From CAZQQN01 sp964595485 (GTDB lineage: Bacteria; Bacteroidota; Bacteroidia; CAILMK01; CAYYUA01): 64,000 nucleotides of DNA. The notes under the pieces are model-generated. The model was not told the origin of the DNA. It did no database searches and saw nothing but the letters and a program-made list of their open reading frames with translations. The stretch lies in NCBI GenBank assembly GCA_964595485.1, contig CAZQQN010000002.1, positions 62,001 through 126,000 of the forward strand, given 5' to 3'. Every line of letters starts with the position of its first letter. Position 1 is the first letter of the stretch. This document shows positions 8,351-17,691 of the stretch, one piece after another. A program made the translations under genes and the position numbers.

Positions 8351-11300
8351 ATGACAGCTACCAAAGCACCGAAAAGGCTATCAAAAGTAGCTAAAGAATT
8401 TAATGTGGCTACTACGACCATTCGGGAGTACCTGGATGAAAAGGGTATTGAAATCTCGAATAGTCCCAATGCCAAGATACCTCCCGATGCTTATGAGGCT
8501 TTGCTTGAAAAATTTCAGCCAGATAAGCTTGACAAGGAGAAGACTGAGCAAATAGTCTTACCTGGTAGTGAGAAAAAGAAAAGTGAAGATGAGAATAAGG
8601 AAGCCCCGAACGATACAAAAGAAGAAAAGCAGTCTGAGGTTAAATCTAAGGAAAGAACTGAAGATAAAACGGAAGCAACGGAGACTGTGACATCGCCAGA
8701 TCCGCAAGGTGAATCAGAAGGAACTCATGAAACAGCAATAAGCACTGCTGAAACAGAAAATCAGACAGAAAACCAATCGGATTCATCTGCTGAATCCGGG
8801 AATGAAACACAAGAGGAAACAAAAACAGAACAAGGAAAAGAAGAAGCTGGTCCAAAAGTACTCGGTAAAATAGATCTTGATAAGGTAGAATCTAAAAAGA
8901 AAGGGAAAGGAGGAAGAAAGAAGGGGAAAAAAGAAGAAGAACCTGAAAGTGAAAAAAAGAGGGAAACTACGCCAACTTCTGAGGAAACCTCAGAAGAAGT
9001 AAAGGTTGAGGACTCTACAAACGATCAAGAAGAACAAACCGAAAATGAGGCAACTGAGGGACAAGAAGAACAAACCGAAAATGAGGTAACTGAGGGACAA
9101 GAAGAGGCTGAACCAGAAACAGCTGATAAGCCTGATAGTGAAGAGCCAGAAAAAACAGAGGATTCGAATAAAGATCAACTCACTTCAAAAGAGGATTACT
9201 CCCTTGAGGGTCCAACAGTAGTTGGGAAAATTGATTTAGGACAGGTTAAATCCAATAAACCAAAACCCGATAAGAAAGAGCCTGTTGCTTCAACTTCAGA
9301 TATGTCCTCTATCAAGAAAAAGAGGAGAAAGCGAAAACGCGTTAAGTCTGAAGAACAAGAGAAAGAAACCAAAAAGGAAGCAGATACATCCAGTAAAAAG
9401 TCTGAAAAGTCAACACAGGATAAGAGAAAAGAACAGCGAAAGAAAAAGAAAAGTAAGAAAGAGGTTAAAGAAGAGATTGACGAAAAACAGGTCCAGGAAC
9501 AAATAAAAGAGACCTTAACAAAACTTTCAGGCCGTCAAAGCGGTGGATCTCGTTCTAAATTCAGGAAGAAGAAACGGGATGAAACCAAGCAAAAAGAAAT
9601 AGAACTACAAGAAGAAAAGGAAGAACAAGAAAAGAATAAAATACAGGTTACTGAGTTCATTACTATCAATGAACTGGCTAATATCATGGATGTTTCAGTA
9701 ACCGATCTTATTACAACTTGTATGAACCTTGGATTGATGGTTTCTATCAATCAGCGGGTGGATGCAGAGGCCATTACCCTCCTTGCAGATGAATATGGGT
9801 TCGAGGTTGAGTTTACTGAGGCTGAGATGGATGAGCCCTCCCTTGAAGAAGAGGATAATCCTGATAATTATGTTGAAAAGCCGCCCGTTGTCACAATAAT
9901 GGGTCACGTTGATCATGGTAAAACTTCCTTACTGGATTACATTCAGGGTTCCAAAATCATTGCGGGTGAGTCAGGTGGTATTACGCAGCACATAGGGGCT
10001 TATGAAGTAACCATGGAAAATGGTCGCCATATTACTTTCCTGGATACACCGGGTCACGAAGCGTTTACAGCTATGCGTGCTCGTGGTGCTAAGGCAACCG
10101 ATGTTGCTATTATCATCATTGCTGCTGATGATAATGTGATGCCCCAAACCAAGGAGGCTATTAGCCATGCTCAAGCAGCGGGTGTTCCCATGATCTTTGC
10201 CATCAATAAAATTGATAAGGAAGGAGCTAGCCCTGAGCGCATTAAGCAAGAACTGGCTGAAATGAACATCCTTGTTGAAGACTGGGGTGGTAAATATCAA
10301 TGCGAAGAAATATCCGCTAAGAAAGGAGAAAAAGTAGATGACCTTTTAGAAAAAGTGCTATTAGAAGCCGATATCCTGGATCTAAAGGCCGATCCTAAAA
10401 AGCGGGCCGTTGGAAGTGTTGTAGAGGCTTGGTTAGACAAGGGTAAAGGGATCGTTACAAACCTTTTAGTCGAAAGCGGCACATTGCACGTTGGTGAAGC
10501 TGTTTTAGCTGGCTCTCATTGGGGTCGCGTGCGTGCTATGTTGGATGAAAGGGGGCGTAAAGTTAGTACTGCTGAGCCTGGCCAACCGGTACAAATATTG
10601 GGTTTTGATGGGGCTCCTCAAGCTGGCGAGCGCTTCTACGTTACCGAAGAAGAAAATACCGCAAAAGAAATTGCCACCGAACGAAAGCAACTTATACGTG
10701 AGCAAGGTATTCGAGCCACTCGTCACATTACCCTGGATGAAATTGGTAGGCGTCTGGCTATAGGCAATTTCCAGGAGTTAAAAGTTGTGATTAAAGGTGA
10801 TGTGGATGGCTCTATAGAAGCAATTGCTGACTCCCTTCAAAAGCTCTCCACTGAAGAAGTGCAGGTTAAAGTAATTCACAAAGGTGTGGGCATGATCACA
10901 GAATCTGATGTCCTATTGGCTTCTGCTTCCGATGCCATTATAATTGGCTTCCAGGTTAGGCCTTCCTCCAATGCTCGTACACTTTCTGAACAAGAACAAA
11001 TTGATATCCGGTACTATTCTGTTATTTACGATGCTATACAGGAAGTCAGGTCTGCCATGGAGGGTATGTTAGCACCGAAAGTTGAAGAAAAAATTGTTGG
11101 TAACGTGGAGGTAAGGGATATCTTCAAAGTTTCTAAAGTTGGGAAGGTAGCAGGTTGTAAAGTGATGAACGGTAAAATTACCAAGGATAGTAAGGTTCGT
11201 GTCGTACGGGATGGGGTTGTCATTCACACTGGTGAAATTGGCACTTTAAAACGGTTTAAGGATGATGTCAAAGAGGTTTCCACAGGATATGAATGTGGAC

Positions 11301-11383
11301 TCAATATCAAGAATTTTGACGATATCCAGCAGGGAGATAACCTCGAGGTTTATGAAGAGGTGGAGGTTAAGCGGTCCTTGTAG
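8351..11383 (+). CDS. infB: translation initiation factor IF-2
   Basis: IF-2 is the GTPase that brings initiator tRNA to the 30S subunit. The GTPase motifs are clear: GHVDHGKT near residues 518-525, DTPGH near 563-567 and NKID near 618-621. Beta-barrel domains and the C-terminal initiator-tRNA-binding domain follow. The first 50 residues form an IF2-N type helical domain (RLSKVAKEFNVATTTIREYL), and a second lies at about 433-485 (ITINELANIMDVSVTDL). Between them is a roughly 380-residue Glu/Lys-rich, probably disordered linker, which makes the protein long at 1010 residues. The site AAGAGGTAAGG precedes the ATG. It ends the rimP-nusA-infB operon. Confidence 0.97.
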   Translation: MTATKAPKRLSKVAKEFNVATTTIREYLDEKGIEISNSPNAKIPPDAYEALLEKFQPDKLDKEKTEQIVLPGSEKKKSEDENKEAPNDTKEEKQSEVKSKERTEDKTEATETVTSPDPQGESEGTHETAISTAETENQTENQSDSSAESGNETQEETKTEQGKEEAGPKVLGKIDLDKVESKKKGKGGRKKGKKEEEPESEKKRETTPTSEETSEEVKVEDSTNDQEEQTENEATEGQEEQTENEVTEGQEEAEPETADKPDSEEPEKTEDSNKDQLTSKEDYSLEGPTVVGKIDLGQVKSNKPKPDKKEPVASTSDMSSIKKKRRKRKRVKSEEQEKETKKEADTSSKKSEKSTQDKRKEQRKKKKSKKEVKEEIDEKQVQEQIKETLTKLSGRQSGGSRSKFRKKKRDETKQKEIELQEEKEEQEKNKIQVTEFITINELANIMDVSVTDLITTCMNLGLMVSINQRVDAEAITLLADEYGFEVEFTEAEMDEPSLEEEDNPDNYVEKPPVVTIMGHVDHGKTSLLDYIQGSKIIAGESGGITQHIGAYEVTMENGRHITFLDTPGHEAFTAMRARGAKATDVAIIIIAADDNVMPQTKEAISHAQAAGVPMIFAINKIDKEGASPERIKQELAEMNILVEDWGGKYQCEEISAKKGEKVDDLLEKVLLEADILDLKADPKKRAVGSVVEAWLDKGKGIVTNLLVESGTLHVGEAVLAGSHWGRVRAMLDERGRKVSTAEPGQPVQILGFDGAPQAGERFYVTEEENTAKEIATERKQLIREQGIRATRHITLDEIGRRLAIGNFQELKVVIKGDVDGSIEAIADSLQKLSTEEVQVKVIHKGVGMITESDVLLASASDAIIIGFQVRPSSNARTLSEQEQIDIRYYSVIYDAIQEVRSAMEGMLAPKVEEKIVGNVEVRDIFKVSKVGKVAGCKVMNGKITKDSKVRVVRDGVVIHTGEIGTLKRFKDDVKEVSTGYECGLNIKNFDDIQQGDNLEVYEEVEVKRSL
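9026..9097 (+). repeat. 36-base tandem duplication inside infB
   Basis: Two adjacent 36-base units (9026-9061 and 9062-9097) differ at one base and encode QEEQTENEATEG and QEEQTENEVTEG. A third, partial unit (CAAGAAGAG) begins at 9098. The duplication keeps the frame and lies within the acidic linker of IF-2. Confidence 0.9.
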
Positions 11384-11422
11384 ATGACTACGTAGCAATA
11401 TTTTTTAAGGCCCTTTTTGTTA

Positions 11423-12211
11423 CTAAAGTGACCCTGTTCTTCCCCCATCAACCGGAACATTTATTCCATTGATATAACTAGCCGCGGGGCTAGCGAGGAA
11501 GCCAATTGCGTTTGCCAAGTCCTCCGGATTTCCGAATTGCTTAGTAGGTACCACTTCTCTCATCAATGATGCTACTTCAGACTCACTTTTACCTGCTTTA
11601 TTAGCTTTTGTTTGGATAAGATTGTGCAAACGTTCTGTATTAGTGTATCCGGGAAGAACGTTATTAACAGTAATACCATTCTCTGCCACTTCCATTGATA
11701 AAGTTTTAGCCCAATTGGCTACAGCACCTCGAATGGTGTTTGAAACCCCTAAGTTCGGTATGGGCTGTTTAACTGATGTAGAAATGACATTGATGATCCG
11801 GCCATAGGCTGCCTTCTGCATATTGGCTAATAAAGTCTGGGCCAATATTTGGTTACAAACAACGTGTTGTTCAAAGGCTTCTTGAAAAGCTTTTGGTTCA
11901 GCATCAATGATTGGTCCGGCTGCTGGACCACCGGTGTTATTAACAATTATGTGAATAATTCTTTCTCGGGCAATGGCTTCAGCAATTCGTTTAAGGTTTT
12001 GCGGCTGGCTATAGTCAACGGAATAATACTGATGGTCCTGGCTTTTACTCGTATCTAAAGAAGCCACAACTTCTTTTAAGTCCTCTTCATTCCGAGCAAA
12101 AGCTGTAATGGAAGCACCCATTGCGGCTAATTTTTGAGCTGTAGCTTTACCGATCCCTTTTGAGGCACCTCCTACAATGGCATTTTTTCCGGTTAAATCG
12201 GTTGATAACAT
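11423..12211 (-). CDS. SDR-family protein with altered catalytic motif
   Basis: The 262-residue protein has the short-chain dehydrogenase/reductase fold: the nucleotide-binding motif GGASKGIG at 14-21, NNTGG at 91-95 and a closing INGINVPVDGG. The catalytic Ser aligns with Ser144 in NVISTS. The family's Tyr-x-x-x-Lys is not present: by spacing, Ser157 and Arg161 of SNTIR take those places. I recall close relatives in Bacteroidota with the same GVSNTIRGAV block, so this appears to be a conserved subfamily, not a damaged gene. Its reaction is unknown; annotating it as FabG would be misleading. It is convergent with infB and 19 bases downstream of the MgtC/DUF4010 gene on the same strand. Confidence 0.85.
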   Translation of the reverse strand: MLSTDLTGKNAIVGGASKGIGKATAQKLAAMGASITAFARNEEDLKEVVASLDTSKSQDHQYYSVDYSQPQNLKRIAEAIARERIIHIIVNNTGGPAAGPIIDAEPKAFQEAFEQHVVCNQILAQTLLANMQKAAYGRIINVISTSVKQPIPNLGVSNTIRGAVANWAKTLSMEVAENGITVNNVLPGYTNTERLHNLIQTKANKAGKSESEVASLMREVVPTKQFGNPEDLANAIGFLASPAASYINGINVPVDGGRTGSL

Positions 12212-12230
12212 GTCGAGAAAAATTTAATGG

Positions 12231-13517
12231 TCAAATAAAAAACAGGGCTGATAATAAAGTGGCTACAAAAATAAGTGATAATGCCCCTGCAGCATACCAC
12301 CTTGTTTTTTCCCTGCTTATAATTATGGTGTAAATGGCTTTAAGCAGGTTATTACTGGCTGTAGCAATCAGGGTAGCTTGCGCTACTGTATTCAAATCAA
12401 GCATGTAATTCCCCTCAAAAAGGTTGATTAAATAGGGGGTTATATCCGTAATGCCTACAACAAAGGATAACACCTTTACCCCTGCTGTGCCGTAATACTC
12501 GAGCGCCACCTTGGTTATTATGGAAAATAGTACAAACAAGAGTGCAAATATGATAGCAACGTTTAGCTCTAATGGGTTTTTCTGCTCTTTTTGTACATCT
12601 TCAGACCCCAATTCTGAACTAGTAGGTTGGAAATATACCAAAATGCCAACGCCAATGGAAAAGATGAACAATAAAGCAAACGGGAGCGCTAAAGCTTTTG
12701 CTAAGATGGCATTAAACACTAACAGGATGATGAATATTCTGATAAACATCATAGCAGTAGAAAAAATGATAGAAACAGCATAGAGATGGGATGGGCTTTT
12801 AACTCCCTGACTTTTACGAGCAAGGATCATTGTCGTAGCAGTACTGCTGTAAAGACCGCCAAGTAAGCCCGTTACGAGGATTCCCGAGCTTTTGAAGACA
12901 TATTTTCGCAGCAGGTAACTTAAGTAAGATATTGCTGAAACAATCACAACTGCTAACCAAATTTTATAAGGGGTAGTGGGAATGAATTCAAAGATAGGTT
13001 TATTGGGAACAACAGGTAAAATAACACCTGTCAGGATCAGGAATTTGGCTAAGGTTGTGAAATCTTCTTTTTGGAAACGCCTTGATATATTGGTTAACGT
13101 GGGTTTTAGCTCAGCCAGCAGTATCACTGAAACAAATATTAAAAGCACCATCCATGGAGGCTGGGTCACAACCAAAGGCCCTAAGCAATATGTGATAAAC
13201 GCAATCATGACACTTGTTAATCCATATTCTTCGCCGGTTTTTGTTTTTGAATAGTAAAAAATGGCAAGCAAAGCACCCAATGTTATACCCCCGATAATGT
13301 ATAGCCTTATTTGGTCAGGATCCAGGATGTAAAGGATAAAACCAAAAATTCCTATCAGGGCAAAGGTACGGTCCGTTCCGAAAACAGGTTTTTCAAAATC
13401 GTCCTCTGACGAAGCCCAGTGAAGGCCTCTTTGTTCCAATCCAATAAGCAGTGACAATAGGGCTACAACCACAAAAGATTTAAGGTTCTCAGGGATGCTA
13501 TTCAGGAACTCTTCCAT
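12231..13517 (-). CDS. MgtC/SapB-type membrane protein with DUF4010 domain
   Basis: The 428-residue protein is almost entirely transmembrane segments, about twelve in all. The first third resembles the MgtC/SapB family (LLSLLIGLEQRG near residue 20, then GTDRTFALIGIFGF), and the rest resembles DUF4010 (GLLGGLYSSTATTMILARKS, with a second membrane array). Two-domain proteins of this kind are widespread inner-membrane proteins of unproven function; a link to ion homeostasis or stress is by analogy with MgtC only. It precedes the SDR gene with a 19-base gap and is divergent from the patatin gene. Confidence 0.85.
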   Translation of the reverse strand: MEEFLNSIPENLKSFVVVALLSLLIGLEQRGLHWASSEDDFEKPVFGTDRTFALIGIFGFILYILDPDQIRLYIIGGITLGALLAIFYYSKTKTGEEYGLTSVMIAFITYCLGPLVVTQPPWMVLLIFVSVILLAELKPTLTNISRRFQKEDFTTLAKFLILTGVILPVVPNKPIFEFIPTTPYKIWLAVVIVSAISYLSYLLRKYVFKSSGILVTGLLGGLYSSTATTMILARKSQGVKSPSHLYAVSIIFSTAMMFIRIFIILLVFNAILAKALALPFALLFIFSIGVGILVYFQPTSSELGSEDVQKEQKNPLELNVAIIFALLFVLFSIITKVALEYYGTAGVKVLSFVVGITDITPYLINLFEGNYMLDLNTVAQATLIATASNNLLKAIYTIIISREKTRWYAAGALSLIFVATLLSALFFI

Positions 13518-13558
13518 AGCTTTGCTCGGAATATTTTATTGGTATTAATTGCCTTTCT

Positions 13559-14359
13559 ATGCAGGAGCAACCGGTAACGAAGATAAACAAAAAAAATCAA
13601 TTAGGGATCGTTTTGTCCGGTGGAGGGGCGCGAGGAATAGCCCACCTTGGCGTGCTCAAAGCATTGGAGGAGCAACAGTTAAAACCAGATATGGTCTGTG
13701 GCGTTAGCTCTGGCGCCATAGTAGGTGCTTTTTACTCGGATGGCTGGGAGCCGGAGGCTATTTTTAACCTTTTCAAGGATCAGGGTTTTTTTAAGTTCGT
13801 AAACATTGGATTTCCGAAAACAGGGCTATTAAGGATGAGCGGTTTTATTAAAATGTTCAGGGAGCATTTATCCGCTAATAAGTTTGAGCACTTGCAGAAA
13901 AGGCTATTAGTAATGGCTACTAATTTTAACCTTGGCGAACCTGCTTTCTTCAAAGAAGGTGATATGGTTAAGCCAATCCTTGCATCCTCTTCTATTCCCG
14001 TCCTTTTCAGCCCGGTAGAATTGGATGGTCATTTTTATGTGGATGGGGGGTTGTATGATAACCTACCTTATGAGCCTGTTAATGAATATTGTCGTCAACT
14101 GATAGGCGTTCATGTGAATCCGATTGGCCGTTCAAAATATTTCAGCAATTTGGTGGATATTGCAGAGCGCACTTTTCAGCTAAGTGTAGCCGGCCATATT
14201 TGGCAAAAAAAGGATCAGTTTGATCTTTTTATTGAACCTCCTGGTCTGGATGAATACAACATATTAAGGATCTCCAAGGCTGAGGAAATTTTTAATATTG
14301 GCTATGAATCTGCTAAAGAAACCTTAAAGGATAATGTAAGCCTAAAGCAACTGAAGTAA
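13559..14359 (+). CDS. patatin-like phospholipase / lysophospholipase
   Basis: Patatin-like enzymes are Ser-Asp lipid acyl hydrolases. The 266-residue protein shows all the family signatures: the oxyanion-hole block GGGARG at 21-26, the nucleophile elbow GVSSG at 48-52 with Ser50, and the DGG motif near residue 162 that provides the catalytic Asp. There is no signal peptide, so it resembles the cytoplasmic single-domain RssA-like group rather than the secreted T5-type patatins. It stands alone, divergent from the DUF4010 gene and convergent with the LD-carboxypeptidase gene. The substrate cannot be deduced. Confidence 0.9.
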   Translation: MQEQPVTKINKKNQLGIVLSGGGARGIAHLGVLKALEEQQLKPDMVCGVSSGAIVGAFYSDGWEPEAIFNLFKDQGFFKFVNIGFPKTGLLRMSGFIKMFREHLSANKFEHLQKRLLVMATNFNLGEPAFFKEGDMVKPILASSSIPVLFSPVELDGHFYVDGGLYDNLPYEPVNEYCRQLIGVHVNPIGRSKYFSNLVDIAERTFQLSVAGHIWQKKDQFDLFIEPPGLDEYNILRISKAEEIFNIGYESAKETLKDNVSLKQLK

Positions 14360-14524
14360 TGGTGGTAATACCTTGAGAAATTTAGAAAAAGGCATCTTGA
14401 TCAAGTGAAGAACTTAATCAGTTTTTTATTAACTGAAAACATTCGCTGAGTTTTTAAAATAAAGAGTTAAGGCTCATTAATATCCACTTTTAAAAAGGTT
14501 CCATTTCAAAGCATTACCTATTAT

Positions 14525-15427
14525 TTAAAAATCAAACATTACCCTGCTCCCGGTATCGTAAACATCCAACCTCGCAGGCATTCCCAGGTAGAAAGCCTGA
14601 TTTTCCGAACCATGGCCGGCAGGGAAGCCAAAACAAACAGGGAAATCATATTCAACCACATGCTGATGAATAATCTCCTCAGCTGTTAGACCAAAAGGTG
14701 TTTCGTTGTCATTCATATCCGTCATGCCACCCACAATCAAACCCCTTAACCACTTAAACTTTCCGGCCCTTTTGAGGCCCCATAACATTCGGTCTAAATG
14801 GTATAAGTACTCATCCACTTCTTCTATGAAGAGGATTTTTCCCTTACAATTAAAATCTTCAGGAGATCCGATCAGGTTATAAAGCATTGATAGGTTACCA
14901 CCTATCAAAATTCCCTCACTCCAACCCTTTTGGTTTAGCGGATGGTAATCAGTTGGGATTTTTGTGATGCTGCCTTCAAGGCTTTGTTTAATGCTATTAA
15001 CTGAGCTCCCTTCATTCCCATTTTCAGGAAAACCACTTGGCATTAAGCAGTGAATTGATGGAATACCTAATATACCGTTCAAGTGAGAATGAATGACAGT
15101 TACATCGCTAAACCCGCCAATCCATTTAGGTCTTTTCTGAAATTGGGTAAAATCTATTTGATCAATAATCCTGATCGTACCATAGCCGCCTTTGGCAAAT
15201 AGAATAGCATTGATTTCAGGATCATCAAGCATACCCTGGAAATCCCGTATCCTTAATTCATCCGGGCCGGCGAACTGTTGTGATTCAGCCCCGATTGTAT
15301 CTCCCAATTTCACGTGAAACCCCCACTTTTCCAGGCGGTTAATAGCTGGTTGGATAGCCGTTTGGGTGATCTTACGTGCAGTACTGACGATACCAATCGT
15401 ATCACCGGCTTTCAGAAATGGTGGCAT
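14525..15427 (-). CDS. LD-carboxypeptidase (muramoyltetrapeptide carboxypeptidase, S66)
   Basis: S66 peptidases remove the terminal D-alanine from murein tetrapeptides during cell-wall recycling. The 300-residue protein has the expected Ser-Glu-His set: Ser107 in GGFSDVT, Glu202 or Glu203 in FIEEVDEY, and His272 in PAGHGSENQ. The start motif PPFLKAGDTIGIVSTAR is typical. No signal peptide is present, in line with a cytoplasmic recycling enzyme. It is divergent from metG by 48 bases. Assignment to the family is firm; exact peptide preference is inferred. Confidence 0.92.
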   Translation of the reverse strand: MPPFLKAGDTIGIVSTARKITQTAIQPAINRLEKWGFHVKLGDTIGAESQQFAGPDELRIRDFQGMLDDPEINAILFAKGGYGTIRIIDQIDFTQFQKRPKWIGGFSDVTVIHSHLNGILGIPSIHCLMPSGFPENGNEGSSVNSIKQSLEGSITKIPTDYHPLNQKGWSEGILIGGNLSMLYNLIGSPEDFNCKGKILFIEEVDEYLYHLDRMLWGLKRAGKFKWLRGLIVGGMTDMNDNETPFGLTAEEIIHQHVVEYDFPVCFGFPAGHGSENQAFYLGMPARLDVYDTGSRVMFDF

Positions 15428-15475
15428 AACCTTTAACTTCGAGCATTCCTTTCAATAATCCCGAAATTACAAATT

Positions 15476-17551
15476 ATGGGAAATATTAACCGTCAACTCG
15501 TAACATCGGCTCTTCCATACGGCAATGGGCCTATTCATATCGGCCAGCTGGCAGGGGCCTATTTACCAGCTGATATTTATGTGCGCTACTTGCGCTTAAA
15601 AGGCGAGAATGTAGCTTTTATTTGTGGCGCTGACGAACATGGCGTTCCCATCACCCTACAGGCCAGGAAAGAAGGTGTTCATCCCAAAGCAGTTGTTGAC
15701 AAATGGTATGAAGTTAACAAGAAAAGCTTTAGTGATTTCGGGATCAATTTTGATATTTTCCATCGCACTAGTGACCCTCTGCATTATGAAACAGCCCGGG
15801 AATTCTTCCTCAAACTTTATAATAAAGGAGTATTCTTTGAGGAAACCTCCCAACAATATTATGATGAAGAAACTCAGCAATTCCTGGCCGACCGTTATAT
15901 CATTGGCACCTGCCCAAAATGTGGTTTTGAAGAAGCTTACGGGGACCAATGTGAGAAGTGTGGCAGTAGCTTAAGCCCAAAAGAGCTGATCAATCCAAAA
16001 TCTAAACTAAGCGGCAATGATCCCCAACTCCGTGAAAGCAAGCACTGGTATCTGCCTCTTGATCAATACGAGGATTGGCTCAGAAAGTGGATTCTCGAGG
16101 ATCATAAGGTTGATTGGAAAACCAATGTCTACGGCCAGTGCAAATCATGGCTGGATCAAGGCCTGAAACCCCGGGCTATCACCCGCGATTTAGAGTGGGG
16201 TGTACCGGTACCCCTGGATGAGGCTGAGGGAAAAGTCCTTTACGTTTGGTTCGATGCTCCTATAGGTTACATTTCAGCGACTAAAGCCCTTTTTCATCAA
16301 AAAGCAAAGGAAGATCCTGCCAATTATAGGGCCGATGATTGGCAAAAGTACTGGCAACAGGAAGATACGAAATTGGTGCACTTTATAGGTAAAGATAACA
16401 TCGTTTTTCATTGCATCATTTTTCCTTGTATGTTACATAGCCACCAAGATTACATTGTACCGGATAATGTGCCTGCCAATGAATTTTTAAACCTGGAGGG
16501 ATCTAAACTATCCACAAGCCGTAATTGGGCTGTTTGGCTGAATGAATACCTGGAAGATTGGCCGGGCAAGCAGGATGTGCTCAGGTATGTTTTAACTGCT
16601 AATGCCCCGGAAACCAAAGACAATGATTTTACCTGGCAGGATTTTCAGAACAAGAATAACAATGAGCTGGTAGCCATCCTCGGGAATTTTGTCAACCGAG
16701 TGATCGTGCTTACTAATAAATACTTTGAAGGTCGTGTACCGGAAGTCGCTGAAAAAGGAGACCCGGAGGAGGAAGTTGAAAGGCAAATAGGTCAATTTCC
16801 TAATAAGATTGGTACGGCCATGGAAAATTATCGACAGCGTGAAGCCCTTGTAGAAATGATGAACCTTGCCCGCCTGGGAAATAAATACCTGACGGAAACC
16901 GAGCCCTGGAAGCTTTGGAAGAACGGTGAAAAGGACCGGACAAAGACAATCCTTCACTACGGAATTCAAATTGTTGCTAATCTGGCTACTTTGGCTGAAC
17001 CATTTATCCCATTTGCCACTAATAGAATAAGGGAGATGCTTAACCGGGAACCTGTCCAATGGGATCAAACCGGTAATCTTAAAATTCTGGAAGCAGGCCA
17101 TCAGATCAATAAAGGGGAATTGCTTTTTGAAAAGATCTCCGATGACCAAATTGAAAAGCAGCAACAAAAGCTTAGGGAAAAGTCCACCTCCGAAGAGGAA
17201 GAAGAAAAAGGAGAGGAGATCAAGCCGAACGTTGACTTTGAAGATTTTACAAAGTTGGATATCCGGGTTGTTCAGGTTAAAAAAGCGGAAAAAATACCGA
17301 AAGCCAATAAACTGCTTAAGCTTTCAGTCGATACCGGAAACGAAGAACGAACTGTAGTGGCCGGCATTGCCAAACAATTCGAGCCAGAGGCGGTGATTGG
17401 TCAAAAGGTTTGTATGCTCCTGAACTTAGCGCCTAAAAAGATGAAAGGTGTGGAATCACAGGGGATGATTCTAATGGCTGAGGATAGCGAAGGGAATTTA
17501 TCCTTTTTAAAGCCAGATGAGGAAATGGCAATTGGTGGCAAGGTGCGATAA
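15476..17551 (+). CDS. metG: methionyl-tRNA synthetase
   Basis: This enzyme charges tRNA-Met with methionine. The 691-residue protein has a class I catalytic core with HIGQ at 21-24 (the HIGH motif), a zinc knuckle with two CxxC pairs (CPKC and CEKC) near 145-161, and KLSTS near 344-348 (the KMSKS motif). The helical anticodon domain follows, then a Glu/Lys-rich linker near 560-580. The C-terminal 105 residues form an EMAPII-like tRNA-binding OB domain (DFTKLDIRVVQVKKAEK) that dimerises the bacterial enzyme. Length and domain order are usual for Bacteroidota. Confidence 0.97.
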   Translation: MGNINRQLVTSALPYGNGPIHIGQLAGAYLPADIYVRYLRLKGENVAFICGADEHGVPITLQARKEGVHPKAVVDKWYEVNKKSFSDFGINFDIFHRTSDPLHYETAREFFLKLYNKGVFFEETSQQYYDEETQQFLADRYIIGTCPKCGFEEAYGDQCEKCGSSLSPKELINPKSKLSGNDPQLRESKHWYLPLDQYEDWLRKWILEDHKVDWKTNVYGQCKSWLDQGLKPRAITRDLEWGVPVPLDEAEGKVLYVWFDAPIGYISATKALFHQKAKEDPANYRADDWQKYWQQEDTKLVHFIGKDNIVFHCIIFPCMLHSHQDYIVPDNVPANEFLNLEGSKLSTSRNWAVWLNEYLEDWPGKQDVLRYVLTANAPETKDNDFTWQDFQNKNNNELVAILGNFVNRVIVLTNKYFEGRVPEVAEKGDPEEEVERQIGQFPNKIGTAMENYRQREALVEMMNLARLGNKYLTETEPWKLWKNGEKDRTKTILHYGIQIVANLATLAEPFIPFATNRIREMLNREPVQWDQTGNLKILEAGHQINKGELLFEKISDDQIEKQQQKLREKSTSEEEEEKGEEIKPNVDFEDFTKLDIRVVQVKKAEKIPKANKLLKLSVDTGNEERTVVAGIAKQFEPEAVIGQKVCMLLNLAPKKMKGVESQGMILMAEDSEGNLSFLKPDEEMAIGGKVR

Positions 17552-17691
17552 AAAAATTCTGGCAAGTTATGGGTTAATGCTTTGTAAGTGCTGGAATTCA
17601 GGTTTGAACTGCATAAAACAATCCCTGAACTGCCAGGCAATAATTTTCTAATCAGTATGTCACTTGGCTAATTGTTCAGGTTTACCTATAA

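Noticed and set aside
17600..17640. TTCAGG and CCTGAA pair as a terminator after metG
   Set aside because: Six pairs around a loop of more than 20 bases with no T-run; too weak.
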